From a virus: a DNA stretch of 22,515 nucleotides. The DNA lies in IMG/VR virus record IMGVR_UViG_3300027746_000101, positions 1 to 22,515 of that record; one strand, written 5' to 3'. Both the position numbers and the translations under genes were made by a program. Below the pieces are notes generated by a model. That model ran no database searches and had not been told where the DNA came from. It saw only the letters and a list, made by a program, of their open reading frames with translations. Below, in pieces: positions 7,059 through 15,296 of this stretch (positions are counted from its first letter, which is position 1; the number at the start of each line of letters is the position of its first letter).

Positions 7059-7453
7059 CACTCGACACTCAAAACGCCATCGTTGCCTATCTCCGAGCGC
7101 TCCCTGCGATGGAAGGACTCGCGATCCACGCGAGCACGGACGACAAAGAGATCCCCGGCGACCAGCCCGTGGTCGTCGTCTCATGCGACAACGCCGAGAG
7201 CCCTGTTGCCAAGCTCTACCGCGCCACGGTCCAGCTCACCCTCTCGACGCCCGTGCTTATGGAGGACGCTCTGGAAACTCACCGCACTCTCACCTCGGCC
7301 CTGCGCACGGCCGCGAATCTCTCGGCCGTCGCCACGTTCTTTCCGCCGACTCTCGTTTTCAGCGGCCGTCACCTTAACACCTGGCACGAATCCCGCGAAG
7401 ACGGTCGCCTCGTCACTACCGCCGAACTCGTCGTCGGCGTGCGCGAAATTTGA
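7055..7453 (+). CDS. Putative tail terminator protein
   Basis: This 132-residue protein would cap the growing tail tube and set its junction with the head. It shows the helix-strand layout of tail terminators: an N-terminal helix (TQNAIVAYLRAL), strands around VVVVSCDNAE and YRATVQLTLSTPV, a helix (ALETHRTLTSALRTA), and a final strand TAELVVGVREI. Length is close to lambda gpU (131). The start overlaps the upstream stop as ATGA. Its TGA stop lies inside the TTTGACA motif of the following gene. The family assignment is based on shape and order, not on conserved residues. Confidence 0.6.
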   Translation: MTLDTQNAIVAYLRALPAMEGLAIHASTDDKEIPGDQPVVVVSCDNAESPVAKLYRATVQLTLSTPVLMEDALETHRTLTSALRTAANLSAVATFFPPTLVFSGRHLNTWHESREDGRLVTTAELVVGVREI

Positions 7454-7455
7454 CA
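7449..7455 (+). promoter_or_regulatory. TTTGACA start-associated motif containing a stop codon
   Basis: TTTGACA lies 15 nt before ATG 7471, and its TGA is the stop codon of the upstream gene. The same overlap with a stop codon recurs at 19453-19459. Confidence 0.55.
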
Positions 7456-7470
7456 ACCCCTTTTTATCAA

Positions 7471-7626
7471 ATGCCCGAACTTGAATCCAAACTCCGAGCC
7501 CTTCTTGAAGAGGCCAATGCCGCAGGCGCATTCGCCAGCGTCGGCAGCGCACCAGTCGAAGACGGCACCAAACTGGAATTCTACTTCACCCTCCGCGTTA
7601 CCGCGCCACAACCTACCAAAGAATAA
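7471..7626 (+). CDS. Small tail-region protein of unknown function
   Basis: This 51-residue protein has an acidic N-terminal helix (PELESKLRALLEEANAAG) followed by a strand pair (TKLEFYFTLRVTAP). I do not recognise it. It is supported by GC-rich third positions, tight packing (stop at 7624-7626, next ATG at 7629), and TTTGACA 15 nt upstream of its ATG. It sits between the tail terminator candidate and the tube-like genes. Confidence 0.65.
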   Translation: MPELESKLRALLEEANAAGAFASVGSAPVEDGTKLEFYFTLRVTAPQPTKE

Positions 7627-7628
7627 TT

Positions 7629-7937
7629 ATGGCTTTTGCATCCATCGATCTTTTCGGAGTGACTGACCCCGCCTCCGGCTATTTACAAGAAACGACCAAG
7701 ACCGAGACCGCCGAAATCGCCTCCGTGCGAGACACGACCGGGGTCACCAAGGTCGCCGTGCTCAAGGGCGTTCTGACCACGGAGGTCGTGCTTAAAGGCA
7801 AAGGCACCTACACCCCAGCCGTCACAGCCAATCTGAATGTCGCTGGAACGGCTGTCATCACGTCCGCTAAAGTTTCCGAGTCGGCCGAAGATTTCCCCGA
7901 CTACGAGATCACCTACCAACAATTCGCCGCGAACTAA
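7629..7937 (+). CDS. Tail tube-like protein, paralogue A
   Basis: This 102-residue beta-rich protein is probably a tail structural component. The central block TKVAVLKGVLTTEVVLKGKG aligns with SKAAVYDPKFTFTVSGKG of the next gene, and the overall strand order is similar. The two therefore look like tandem paralogues. Position just before the chaperone frameshift pair and tape measure is where the major tail protein is usually found. I cannot tell which of the two, or whether both, form the tube. There is no Shine-Dalgarno sequence; the start context is ATTATG. Confidence 0.6.
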   Translation: MAFASIDLFGVTDPASGYLQETTKTETAEIASVRDTTGVTKVAVLKGVLTTEVVLKGKGTYTPAVTANLNVAGTAVITSAKVSESAEDFPDYEITYQQFAAN

Positions 7938-7940
7938 CCT

Positions 7941-8261
7941 ATGGCCGCTCCAACCGCAATCGGACTCACCCTCATTTCAACGGCGACCGCGCAAAGCGTG
8001 GAAGTCACTTCCCAGGGCGAAGTGGCTATCCTTGTTGGCCATGACGGCAAGTTTTCTAAAGCCGCCGTCTACGATCCGAAATTCACTTTCACCGTTTCGG
8101 GCAAAGGCGCTGTCTGCCCCGTCTCGATCAACGTCAGCGGCAGTGGCAAACCCTCCGGTGTCACAGGCAAGGTCATCATCAACTCTATTAAAAACCAGAC
8201 GAATAACGACGATTGGGAATCCTGGGAATACTCCGGCGAAGCCTACCCGTCCGCCACCTAA
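7941..8261 (+). CDS. Tail tube-like protein, paralogue B
   Basis: This 106-residue beta-rich protein is related to the preceding gene (shared K-A-V...T-V-x-GKG block). It begins 3 nt after that gene's stop. It ends in an acidic, Trp-containing segment (NNDDWESWEYSGEAYP) that the first copy replaces with EDFPDYEITYQQF. A heteromeric tube or a tube plus a tail-surface domain are both possible. A 51-nt gap with a hairpin follows. Confidence 0.6.
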   Translation: MAAPTAIGLTLISTATAQSVEVTSQGEVAILVGHDGKFSKAAVYDPKFTFTVSGKGAVCPVSINVSGSGKPSGVTGKVIINSIKNQTNNDDWESWEYSGEAYPSAT

Positions 8262-8281
8262 CCGCGCCACCGCGCCCGCTC

Positions 8282-8298
8282 GCAGACCGGCCGTCTGC
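8282..8298 (+). other. Hairpin upstream of gene at 8313
   Basis: GCAGAC (8282-8287) pairs perfectly with GTCTGC (8293-8298) around a 5-nt loop, in the 51-nt gap before ATG 8313. No T tract follows, so it is more likely a translational or processing element than a terminator. Confidence 0.45.
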
Positions 8299-8312
8299 CC
8301 ACCGATCCCATT

Positions 8313-8816
8313 ATGTTAAAATCAGGCGACAGCTACCACTACCTCACCGAGGTCTCCCTCGGCGAGACCACCAAAGACGGCCGCATCCGTTACGGCAATA
8401 ACCCTCTCAACGCGCAGAATACCCGGCTTATCGCCGACGCGCTCACCAGTGGCTTTCGCTTAGTCGAAGGCGGCGGATTCCGCGACACGGTCGAGCAGAC
8501 CGATGGCGGTCCTCTCCGCAAAATCGAGTGGTATATCGACGGTTCCAGCATGGGCCTATTCGTCACCGCCGAAGGCCGCGAGGAAATCGACTTTGCCGAA
8601 TTCCAACGCCGATACCAGAGCGAGCAATGGTGCCTCGAGCACAGCCACCACCCGATCGCCTTCATGCGGTGGAGCGCCCGCCACCTCTCCGAACTCCGCG
8701 ACAAGATCCGCGAGCTCACGCCCGCAGCCGTCCTTCGTCGCGGCAACCGCACCGTCACCGTCCCCGCCAATCTACCCCAAGACAAAAAAGACAAACTCCT
8801 CTCCTACCTCAAATGA
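8313..8816 (+). CDS. Tail-region protein of unknown function
   Basis: I do not recognise this 167-residue protein. Residues 1-55 are polar. Residues 60-90 form a strand-like segment (KIEWYIDGSSMGLFVTAEG). Residues 95-125 are rich in aromatic residues and His (RRYQSEQWCLEHSHHPIAFMRW). The C-terminus is basic and helical. It lies between tube-like genes and the tail assembly chaperone pair and overlaps the latter by 4 nt (ATGA), so it is probably co-translated with it. Codon use matches the core phage genes. Confidence 0.75.
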   Translation: MLKSGDSYHYLTEVSLGETTKDGRIRYGNNPLNAQNTRLIADALTSGFRLVEGGGFRDTVEQTDGGPLRKIEWYIDGSSMGLFVTAEGREEIDFAEFQRRYQSEQWCLEHSHHPIAFMRWSARHLSELRDKIRELTPAAVLRRGNRTVTVPANLPQDKKDKLLSYLK

Positions 8817-9199
8817 TCGATCCAAAAACCGACTACTTATTCCTCGAACCCGACACCATCGAGGTCGCCGGGCTTCGCCTCCGCCCGTTTTCGATTGCCA
8901 GCTTCAATCTCATCCAGCGGCTCGGCATCAAGCTGGACGGCACGCAAACCGACGCCGAGCAAATGCGAAACCTCGCCGCCCTCGCATGGATCCAAAGCGC
9001 GCCGATTCCCGAAGTGATAAAATCCGTCCACTGCGGCAAGGCCGACGAATCCATCGACGCTTTCATGTTTACGATCGACCTCTCGCGGGTCGGTGAACTC
9101 TCGGCCGAACTCAACCGCATCGGCGAGCAAGTCGCAGCGGCGTCTTTCGGCGTTGAGGCCAAGCCCGGCGATAAAGAGGAATCCACCCCCCCAAACTAA
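8813..9199 (+). CDS. Tail assembly chaperone, short form (gpG-like)
   Basis: This 128-residue product is the zero-frame form of a gpG/gpGT-type pair that coats the tape measure during tail assembly. The N-terminal part reads PFSIASFNLIQRLGIKL, followed by helices and a polar, disordered tail ending ESTPPN. Its stop TAA (9197-9199) follows directly after the heptamer CCCAAAC, which is in the correct C CCA AAC phase for -1 slippage. It lies right before the genes leading to the tape measure, as in lambda. The family call comes mainly from the frameshift architecture and position. Confidence 0.8.
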   Translation: MIDPKTDYLFLEPDTIEVAGLRLRPFSIASFNLIQRLGIKLDGTQTDAEQMRNLAALAWIQSAPIPEVIKSVHCGKADESIDAFMFTIDLSRVGELSAELNRIGEQVAAASFGVEAKPGDKEESTPPN

Positions 9200-9423
9200 T
9201 TGAGCCAGGGCAGACCGCATCGATGGTCTTCACCCTGGCCCGAGAAACCGGATGGCCCGAACACTACATACTCTGGCAACTCCCGCTGCACCGCGCCCTC
9301 GCCTACCAGCACGCCGCCCTGCGTGCTCACGGCGTCTGGACCGTCACTCCCTCAGCACCAGCCGAGCACGACCTCGCCGCACTTTTGACTTCGCTGCCAA
9401 CTATTGACGAGGAAGACGAATAA
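8813..9423 (+). CDS. Tail assembly chaperone, -1 frameshift fusion (gpGT-like)
   Basis: If ribosomes slip back one base at 9190-9196, translation continues from CTA at 9196. It reads LIEPGQTASMVFTLARETG and goes on to a stop at 9421-9423, giving about 203 residues. The -1 frame is open from before the slippery site, and the linker between 9196 and ATG 9223 has normal codon bias. That argues for a fusion rather than a separate gene starting at 9223. The added 75-residue T-like domain contains WPEHYILWQLPLHRALAYQHAA and an acidic end (IDEEDE). In lambda the GT form recruits the tube protein to the tape measure complex. Confidence 0.78.
9190..9196 (+). other. Slippery heptamer CCCAAAC for -1 frameshifting
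   Basis: The zero-frame phasing is C CCA AAC, a canonical X XXY YYZ site, directly followed by a TAA stop in the zero frame. It sits at the end of a C run (9186-9192), which offers a second slip site, C CCC CCA, at 9187-9193. I have not identified a clear downstream pseudoknot by eye. Confidence 0.8.
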
Positions 9424-9424
9424 A

Positions 9425-10207
9425 ATGCCAGCGCCCACCATAAAAATTGACGACGCCAAAATGCTTCGCAAAATGAAGCAATACGAAAAGATCGTCGGCA
9501 AAGAGATAAAGCAGCTCGTCCACAATGCTGGCCGTCTCTGCTGCTTGGAACTCGCCAAAAGCACCGCCCCCAAAGGCACCGGCGTTGCTGCAAAAAAACA
9601 GGGCGAGAAAAAGATCACAAAAAACCTAAGTGGCATTTTTACCATCGTGAACCAAAAGTGGTGGAAAGAAGTCACAAGCGGGAAGGCATTTAGCAGTGGC
9701 GGCGCGGCCATCCATTCCAAGAGCGGAGTGGTGTGGGCAGTCGATTCGCAAGAGACTATCGCCAGCGTGGATTCCGCAAAATCCTTCCACCGATCCCAGC
9801 GCGGATCGGATGGTGTACCCGCTCGCCTCGGGATGTTGGACCGCGCCATCGTGCGGCAAGCCGTGTATCGAAAATTCTTGAAAGAGACCTTGGCAAAGGT
9901 CGGCCTCTCAAAAGCCGGTTGGGGCGTGGCCGCCATCGCTTGCAAGGCCGATACACGCCAACCACTCCGAGGCATTCCCGCATGGGTTCGTCGCCACATG
10001 GGCAAAGCTAAGGGCTCCATTAGCGACCGCAAAGCCAGCGGATTCTCTTGGCAAATCAAACTCTCCAACCGAGTCCGATATTCCCGCGAAACTCTTTCCG
10101 GTAACGGCCAATCTTTCGCGGTCAACCTCGCCCGCCGCAAATTCTTTTCGATGATGAACCACGCAATTCGTGCCCAAAAGGCCAAGGAAGCCGGACTCAA
10201 ACAATAA
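9425..10207 (+). CDS. Minor tail-region protein of unknown function
   Basis: This 260-residue basic protein lies between the tail chaperones and the tape measure. It begins with a Lys-rich helical stretch (KMLRKMKQYEKIVGKEIKQL). It contains Trp/Lys patches (NQKWWKEV, GIPAWVRRHMGKAKG) and ends in a basic helix (ARRKFFSMMNHAIRAQKAKEA). I recognise no domain. Genes in this position in other siphoviruses are often minor tail or tail-completion proteins. The start ATG lies 1 nt after the upstream stop; GAGGA lies about 12 nt before it, but that is also Glu codons of the upstream gene. Codon use is slightly less GC-biased than in neighbours. Confidence 0.78.
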   Translation: MPAPTIKIDDAKMLRKMKQYEKIVGKEIKQLVHNAGRLCCLELAKSTAPKGTGVAAKKQGEKKITKNLSGIFTIVNQKWWKEVTSGKAFSSGGAAIHSKSGVVWAVDSQETIASVDSAKSFHRSQRGSDGVPARLGMLDRAIVRQAVYRKFLKETLAKVGLSKAGWGVAAIACKADTRQPLRGIPAWVRRHMGKAKGSISDRKASGFSWQIKLSNRVRYSRETLSGNGQSFAVNLARRKFFSMMNHAIRAQKAKEAGLKQ

Positions 10208-10208
10208 T

Positions 10209-11795
10209 ATGGCAGACGTCACAGTCACACTCGGCGCCAAAGACACCGGCCTGCAAGCCGCTCTTAAAAATGCCAGCACTTCCGTTAGTAATCTCAAGCC
10301 CGCTATGGTCGGAGTCGCCGCCGCCGGAGCTGCCGCCTTTGCCGCTCTCGGCATCGCGGCCACCGGAGTGAAGGCCGCTCTCGATATGGGCGGCGTGCTG
10401 TCCGATGTCGCCGGTCAGACCGGAATGACAGCCGGGAAAGTCATGCTCCTTCGCACCGCCTTCGACCAGGCAGGCCTCGGAGCAGATCAAGTCGGCGGGA
10501 CGATCAATAAAATGCAGAAGGCGATTGCCGAGGCCACCACCGGCAGCGGCCCGGCAGCCGATGCCCTTTCAAAGCTAGGCCTTTCCGCATCGGCACTTTC
10601 CGCTCAATCTCCTGATGAGGCCTTTAACGCCATCGGCGCGGCGCTCGCAGGCATTGCCAACCCCACCGAGCGCGCCGCGACTGCCATGGACATATTCGGC
10701 AAGAGCGGCGGCAAGCTCCTGACCCTCTTCGGAGATTCGGGCGCTCTCGCCACCGCAAGCGACACTCTCGGCGCGCAGGCATCCATCATGGATAAAAACG
10801 CCAGCATTTTTGACCGCACCTCCGATCTCATCAATGGATCGTCGAATAAACTCCAAGGCGTCTTCGTCGGCATGGCCGAATCGATCGCCCCGGCGATCCT
10901 GCCGCTCCTCGAGCAATTTAATAAAATGGATTTTACCGCTCTCGGCCAGCAGATAGGCAGTGCCGCCGCCATGTTTATCACCGCCATGACCGACGGCTCC
11001 ATCTGGTCGATCATGGGTGACTCCATCAAAATCTCGCTGGGGAATGCTGTGAATTTCCTTTGGGCGAGCCTGCAAGGCATCATGGCCGCACTCGGCGCAC
11101 TGCTGCCTGAGTTGATACAGAATGCCGTCACAATGTTTGGATTCGTGACATCGCCGGATTTCTGGAAAGGCATGCTCGATGCGCTCGTTGGCGCTGCTCA
11201 AGCATTCGGAGCAATGCTTCTTGGCATCATTGGCAAAGCTCTGGAACTATTTTCAAAAATCCCCGGCCTTGCGGGAAGGCTCGAGGGCCCAATGGCAGCA
11301 ATCAAAGAGGCCGGCCAATCTCTTCAAGGCAGCGCCGACTCCAATCTGGCCTCTGGCGCAGACAAGCTCACCCCATTTATGGACGCCGCCAAGCAACGCA
11401 TCGGCGCCTCGCTTTCCGCCGCAGGCACTGGATTCCAGCAAGGTTTCGACGGAGCCAGCAGCGCCGTGGATGTTTCCGGCGTGCAGGCCAATCTGGACGA
11501 AACCTTTGCCCGCCTGGGCAACACCGTGGAATCCATGAAAGCCTCAGCCCAAGCCGCCCTGCCTGGTCCCAATACAAGCGGGGCAGCCCCCGCTTTTGGT
11601 GCCATGGACACCAAAGAGCCCGGCAAAGCCACCAACCAACCCCTCTTTACCAGTTCGCTCGCCAAGATCGGCGGTGGGGGCGGCATCGCCGGGGGACCCA
11701 GCGCCCTCCTAGACGAAAACCGCCGCCAGACGAATTACCTCCGCCAGATCGCCCTCCGCCTCGGCAACCAAAACTCCACCCCGCTTCTCGCCTAA
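10209..11795 (+). CDS. Tape measure protein
   Basis: This 528-residue protein fixes tail length and is thought to help DNA or the tail tip cross the host envelope. It is Ala/Gly/Ser-rich and helical. It has a hydrophobic segment at about residues 31-58 (VGVAAAGAAAFAALGIAATGV) and two more in the middle (around ASLQGIMAALGALL and LVGAAQAFGAMLLGIIG). The N-terminal block DVAGQTGMTAGKVMLLRTAFDQAG is typical of tape measures. The C-terminal part is Ala/Gly/Pro-rich and ends in a short helix (RRQTNYLRQIALRLG). At the usual 0.15 nm per residue, this predicts a tail of roughly 80 nm. Start context is AATATG, one base after the upstream stop. Confidence 0.9.
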   Translation: MADVTVTLGAKDTGLQAALKNASTSVSNLKPAMVGVAAAGAAAFAALGIAATGVKAALDMGGVLSDVAGQTGMTAGKVMLLRTAFDQAGLGADQVGGTINKMQKAIAEATTGSGPAADALSKLGLSASALSAQSPDEAFNAIGAALAGIANPTERAATAMDIFGKSGGKLLTLFGDSGALATASDTLGAQASIMDKNASIFDRTSDLINGSSNKLQGVFVGMAESIAPAILPLLEQFNKMDFTALGQQIGSAAAMFITAMTDGSIWSIMGDSIKISLGNAVNFLWASLQGIMAALGALLPELIQNAVTMFGFVTSPDFWKGMLDALVGAAQAFGAMLLGIIGKALELFSKIPGLAGRLEGPMAAIKEAGQSLQGSADSNLASGADKLTPFMDAAKQRIGASLSAAGTGFQQGFDGASSAVDVSGVQANLDETFARLGNTVESMKASAQAALPGPNTSGAAPAFGAMDTKEPGKATNQPLFTSSLAKIGGGGGIAGGPSALLDENRRQTNYLRQIALRLGNQNSTPLLA

Positions 11796-11800
11796 TCATT

Positions 11801-12460
11801 ATGCCTGTTGTCACTCGCCGTGAAAAAACCGTCAACAACCGCAACCGAGGCGTCACTTCCATTACAATGGAAGAAGTGGGCGCAGCGAACGAGAACGCCA
11901 TCTCCGCCCCGTCAGGAACCAAGATTCGCAATGTCCGCCGCTCGATCGCCGACGGCCGCGCCGTCCTGACCTACGACGAGGTCGATCCCACCGTCGGGGA
12001 CACATACAGCGTCAGCGGCACCGCCAGCCAAGAGCCCCTCGCCACGCATCCTTATTTTCAAAAAGGCGCAAAATGGGAAGTCACCGAGAGCGAGTGGAAA
12101 AAATGGGATAAATGGCAGAAAGAAGGCACCGACTTGTCCAATCTCACGATCAAAAACGAAGGAGGCGTTGGATTTCAGAGTTTTGTATACCTGTACCTGC
12201 GTGGGTTTACGGACTACCTCCAACCCCGCGTTTCCATCAGGGTCACTGACGCAAATACCACCGAGCCGAAGTTCGACGATCTCGGAAAAATCGCCACACC
12301 ACCCAAAGCCCCCGAGCTTAAAAATGATGCAAACTGGCTTATGACCGGGTGCGACGCAAGCCAAGACGCGGATGGCAACTGGGAAGTCACACGCGAATAT
12401 ATGAGCTCCGGCCCAAACGGGTGGAATAAGTACATCTACGGCACCGACACTCCCCCCTAA
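11801..12460 (+). CDS. Putative tail-tip or baseplate protein, unknown family
   Basis: This 219-residue protein directly follows the tape measure, where distal-tail proteins lie. I do not recognise a domain. The first 30 residues are basic (VTRREKTVNNRNRG). A segment follows resembling an immunoglobulin-like strand set (VRRSIADGRAVLTYDEVDPTV), then a Lys/Trp-rich block (WEVTESEWKKWDKWQKEG) and a beta-rich C-terminus with several Trp and Tyr. The start context is ATTATG. Its stop overlaps the next ATG by one base (TAATG). Confidence 0.75.
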   Translation: MPVVTRREKTVNNRNRGVTSITMEEVGAANENAISAPSGTKIRNVRRSIADGRAVLTYDEVDPTVGDTYSVSGTASQEPLATHPYFQKGAKWEVTESEWKKWDKWQKEGTDLSNLTIKNEGGVGFQSFVYLYLRGFTDYLQPRVSIRVTDANTTEPKFDDLGKIATPPKAPELKNDANWLMTGCDASQDADGNWEVTREYMSSGPNGWNKYIYGTDTPP

Positions 12461-13161
12461 TGCAATACCCGTTGTTCCAAAAAAAGGGCGCCCTCTCCGC
12501 AGCGGATCTCAACCTCGCTATGGATGCGCTCAAGCGCGCCCGAGTGCTCCCTGGCGTCGGCATAAAATTGACCGAGACACTCAATGGCACCGTCGTCTCC
12601 CTCAAGCCCCTTCGCACAGCCGGAGGAGGATCAACCGAGCATTGTGCGTTTAGCATAAGCTCGGAAGGGAAGGGCAATCTAGACGCCACAACGGGACTTT
12701 ACAATCAATTCACCGCTCGGGTTACGGTGGGAGCAATTAACAGCGTATTACCTACGAATTGGTGGGACTCAACAACCAAAGGATTTAAAGGATTTGATTA
12801 CGGAAAAGACTCGCTGCAATATGTGTCTCTTGATGTTAAAGCGGACACAACAGGGATTCTTAGTTGCGAAATAAAAGTTGATTCAACTCTGCCTGCCGCG
12901 CAAAAAGCCACTTCAGGAAATCCTCCAACTCAGTTTAACGTAACTCTGGGCATTCTGTTCAATGATGCAGTGTATCAAATCATAAAGGGTAACATCAGAG
13001 CTTCAACTTCTGTTGTTTCTGCTACTTTTGACGGGGATGGAAAAATGGTTCCCACGTCTTTTTGGGTTGCTTATTCATCTGGTTGCTGTGGAAGCGGGGA
13101 CAGCGGTGTAAGCAATGTTTCAAGTGGAGGTGACGGAAGTGGATTTGGAGGGTATGGATGA
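12460..13161 (+). CDS. Chimeric tail protein across a composition break
   Basis: In this 233-residue protein, residues 1-57 are GC-rich in codon use and read ALSAADLNLAMDALKRARVL, a helical module. After a Gly-rich linker (TAGGGS) near base 12630, codon use switches abruptly to AT-rich, with Asn, Lys, Ser and Thr more frequent. The C-terminal domain is beta-rich and ends in a Gly/Ser tail with a CC pair (SSGCCGSGDSG to GFGGYG). A conserved phage-core N-terminus joined to an exchanged C-terminal domain would explain this. It overlaps the next gene by 4 nt. Function is unknown; a tail-tip or fibre-anchoring role is inferred from position. Confidence 0.75.
   Translation: MQYPLFQKKGALSAADLNLAMDALKRARVLPGVGIKLTETLNGTVVSLKPLRTAGGGSTEHCAFSISSEGKGNLDATTGLYNQFTARVTVGAINSVLPTNWWDSTTKGFKGFDYGKDSLQYVSLDVKADTTGILSCEIKVDSTLPAAQKATSGNPPTQFNVTLGILFNDAVYQIIKGNIRASTSVVSATFDGDGKMVPTSFWVAYSSGCCGSGDSGVSNVSSGGDGSGFGGYG
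13147..13152 (+). promoter_or_regulatory. Rare Shine-Dalgarno-like site
   Basis: GGAGGG ends 5 nt before ATG 13158. It is the only well-placed SD-like sequence I see before any start in the window, and it lies in the AT-rich island. It also encodes part of the Gly-rich C-terminus of the upstream protein, so it may be incidental. Confidence 0.35.
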
Positions 13162-15296
13162 TTACTTACTTAACTAGCGCAGAAGCGACTCCAACCCTGA
13201 CAAGTAAAAAGGTATGGGATGGGGGCAATACCGAAACTTGGGATGATATAGGAAATTTTCTTGGAAATTATTCTAACACAAGATCAGGTGATAACGGATA
13301 TACATCTACTTTCACTAAAGAATACGAGGTAAAAGATGGAGTTACATCTTGGAGTTCTTCTGCATCGGAAAGCGGACGTGTTACAGTAGTTGTTTGGCTA
13401 GGAGGTGGTCAACATTGCGAATCTTGGTCGGCGGCTGTTGTAAATTGGGTTTCTACTTCTGGCACTAGCCTTTATACTACCACTCAAACTTATGCAGCTT
13501 TACAGGGGACTAAATCAATAACTGAAACTGAAACCTACGAGGAACTACAAATAACGACATCTCAATCTTCAAGTAGTTCGGTTCAAAATGGTCAAAATTG
13601 TTGGGGCTCCGGCGCAACGGGGTCAACTACACAGGTAAGTCAAACAAGCGCCTCTGGAAGCTCGTCTTACTCTGCTCAGGGCGCTTACATTGTCGGATGG
13701 CAAACCACAGCAACCTCAACTGTATGGGGGTGGGAAACTTCCTTAACTGTCTTTACAGGCAATTATGTAGATACCGCTGGGACTATTAAAGTTGTAACAT
13801 ATTCCACAGGGGCTTACTCTGGAACAAACTCCACAACAAAGAAAATAATTACAACTACAAGCACACAAGGCGATTCATACGGGGCTTCACTTGTAACACA
13901 AGGAACAGAAACCACCGAGGTTACTATAACGATAATTAAATCAAAATCTACTACGTCTCGTAAAAGTGTTCTAAATTACCATACGGTTTACCAGTGGGAA
14001 CCTAAAGAAACAACGACTTTATACATATTCACAGCAACAGAGATTGGGAAATCAACAACGAAGTTTGAAGATTTTTGCACGTCTTACACAACTAATACCA
14101 CATTGACTGCTCCCCTTGGGATTTTAAGCGGAGAGAGAGAAACGTATGATGCTAATGGAGCTTTGACATTTAGATCGAAAACCAAGGGGGGCCGTGTTAC
14201 TGCGCCATATACGATACTTAAAGAATCGACTTTAACAATCACAACATTTACTGAAACTTCAATTAGGTTGGCTTATCCTTACCCCGCTGTAACAACAGCA
14301 GATTATTTCAGAGGCACAGAAACAGAAATAGCCTCGTATGCACAAAATTCTTGGGAAAGAGATGAATACGCAACCACAAGCGATGGTCGAGGAAATCAAA
14401 ATATGTCAGAAACGTATGAATACTTGGATTATACAACAACAACAGCAAATCCAGCAGGGTTTCCAAGTCCAGTGCTAGGAACAGCAACCTCTTTTCGCGA
14501 TTATGCTTTTAAATTAGGAACAAACACGCGCACTGATAGCGACGGTAACATTGTTGGCAAAACTGAATGCTCTGGGAATTATACATATAGCTTGGGACAT
14601 GGAAAGGTTTCACCTTTTTTTCAATTTTATATTAAAAGGTTGTCTGGACAAGCGGCTGCTGGGGCAGGAAGCAATACTGCAAGCTATGGGTTGTATTCTA
14701 GCGCAGATGTTAGCGGGACAAATAGCCCTCTTGGGAAACCTAATTTGTCTAACACAACAGACATCGCTTTTCCTGTTGCTGGGATAACAGCAAAAAGACC
14801 TTATTGCAATCCTCACATTATCCTTGAGACATCTGGATCAAGTAAAAACACGTCAAGAACTTCCAATATGATATATGTCAATGGTGGAGAGGTCGCCTTC
14901 GTTACAACTTCAGAAAATTCCTCCACTGGCTCAAGCTCATCTAAATCTGCGAGCGTAAAAACTGTTGGGAAACCTATTACTTATTATGGAGGTGATATAA
15001 AACTTAGCGAAGTTGACATAGCATTTGGGACATTAGCCCTTGGTGAAAGTATAAATAATACAAGTTTTAGAAATGCGTGGACTACACAAAGAGCAGGAAC
15101 CGATAATTACAAGCGTTTTTGTTGGGCGCAATCCGTCAGTTTTATGGATTTTGAAGACACATTAGTTTTGGTGGGTCTATTTGATACTCGTACATCTGGC
15201 ACTATTCCGCAAACGACATCATACTCCTATACAACTCTAACAAAAAGCTCAGTGAATTTGTCATTTGGGCAACTCGATATGTATTTTGTATGTTAG
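13158..15296 (+). CDS. Large Ser/Thr-rich protein, putative fibre or surface protein
   Basis: This 712-residue protein of unknown family is dominated by Thr and Ser, especially at residues 95-260, where runs such as TTTSTQ, TTSQSSSSS and SGSSSYS recur with Tyr, Gly and Asn. Alternating polar and hydrophobic residues suggest an extended beta structure. The last 150 residues are more globular (for example ITYYGGDIKLSEVDIAFGTLALGES) and end in LDMYFVC. There is no signal peptide or membrane segment. It begins with an ATGA overlap and shares 7 nt with the glycosyltransferase gene behind it, so the two are probably translated together. That suggests it as an acceptor for O-linked sugars; this is inference. 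Sequence is about 40% GC, against over 60% in the core genes. Confidence 0.8.
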   Translation: MITYLTSAEATPTLTSKKVWDGGNTETWDDIGNFLGNYSNTRSGDNGYTSTFTKEYEVKDGVTSWSSSASESGRVTVVVWLGGGQHCESWSAAVVNWVSTSGTSLYTTTQTYAALQGTKSITETETYEELQITTSQSSSSSVQNGQNCWGSGATGSTTQVSQTSASGSSSYSAQGAYIVGWQTTATSTVWGWETSLTVFTGNYVDTAGTIKVVTYSTGAYSGTNSTTKKIITTTSTQGDSYGASLVTQGTETTEVTITIIKSKSTTSRKSVLNYHTVYQWEPKETTTLYIFTATEIGKSTTKFEDFCTSYTTNTTLTAPLGILSGERETYDANGALTFRSKTKGGRVTAPYTILKESTLTITTFTETSIRLAYPYPAVTTADYFRGTETEIASYAQNSWERDEYATTSDGRGNQNMSETYEYLDYTTTTANPAGFPSPVLGTATSFRDYAFKLGTNTRTDSDGNIVGKTECSGNYTYSLGHGKVSPFFQFYIKRLSGQAAAGAGSNTASYGLYSSADVSGTNSPLGKPNLSNTTDIAFPVAGITAKRPYCNPHIILETSGSSKNTSRTSNMIYVNGGEVAFVTTSENSSTGSSSSKSASVKTVGKPITYYGGDIKLSEVDIAFGTLALGESINNTSFRNAWTTQRAGTDNYKRFCWAQSVSFMDFEDTLVLVGLFDTRTSGTIPQTTSYSYTTLTKSSVNLSFGQLDMYFVC

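Noticed and set aside
9223-9423. Independent 66-codon gene starting at ATG 9223
   Set aside because: The frame is open upstream to the slippery site with normal codon bias, so expression as a -1 fusion is the better explanation.
14162-14168. TTTGACA within the Ser/Thr-rich gene
   Set aside because: No in-frame start at the usual distance and no domain boundary; in AT-rich coding sequence it is probably chance.
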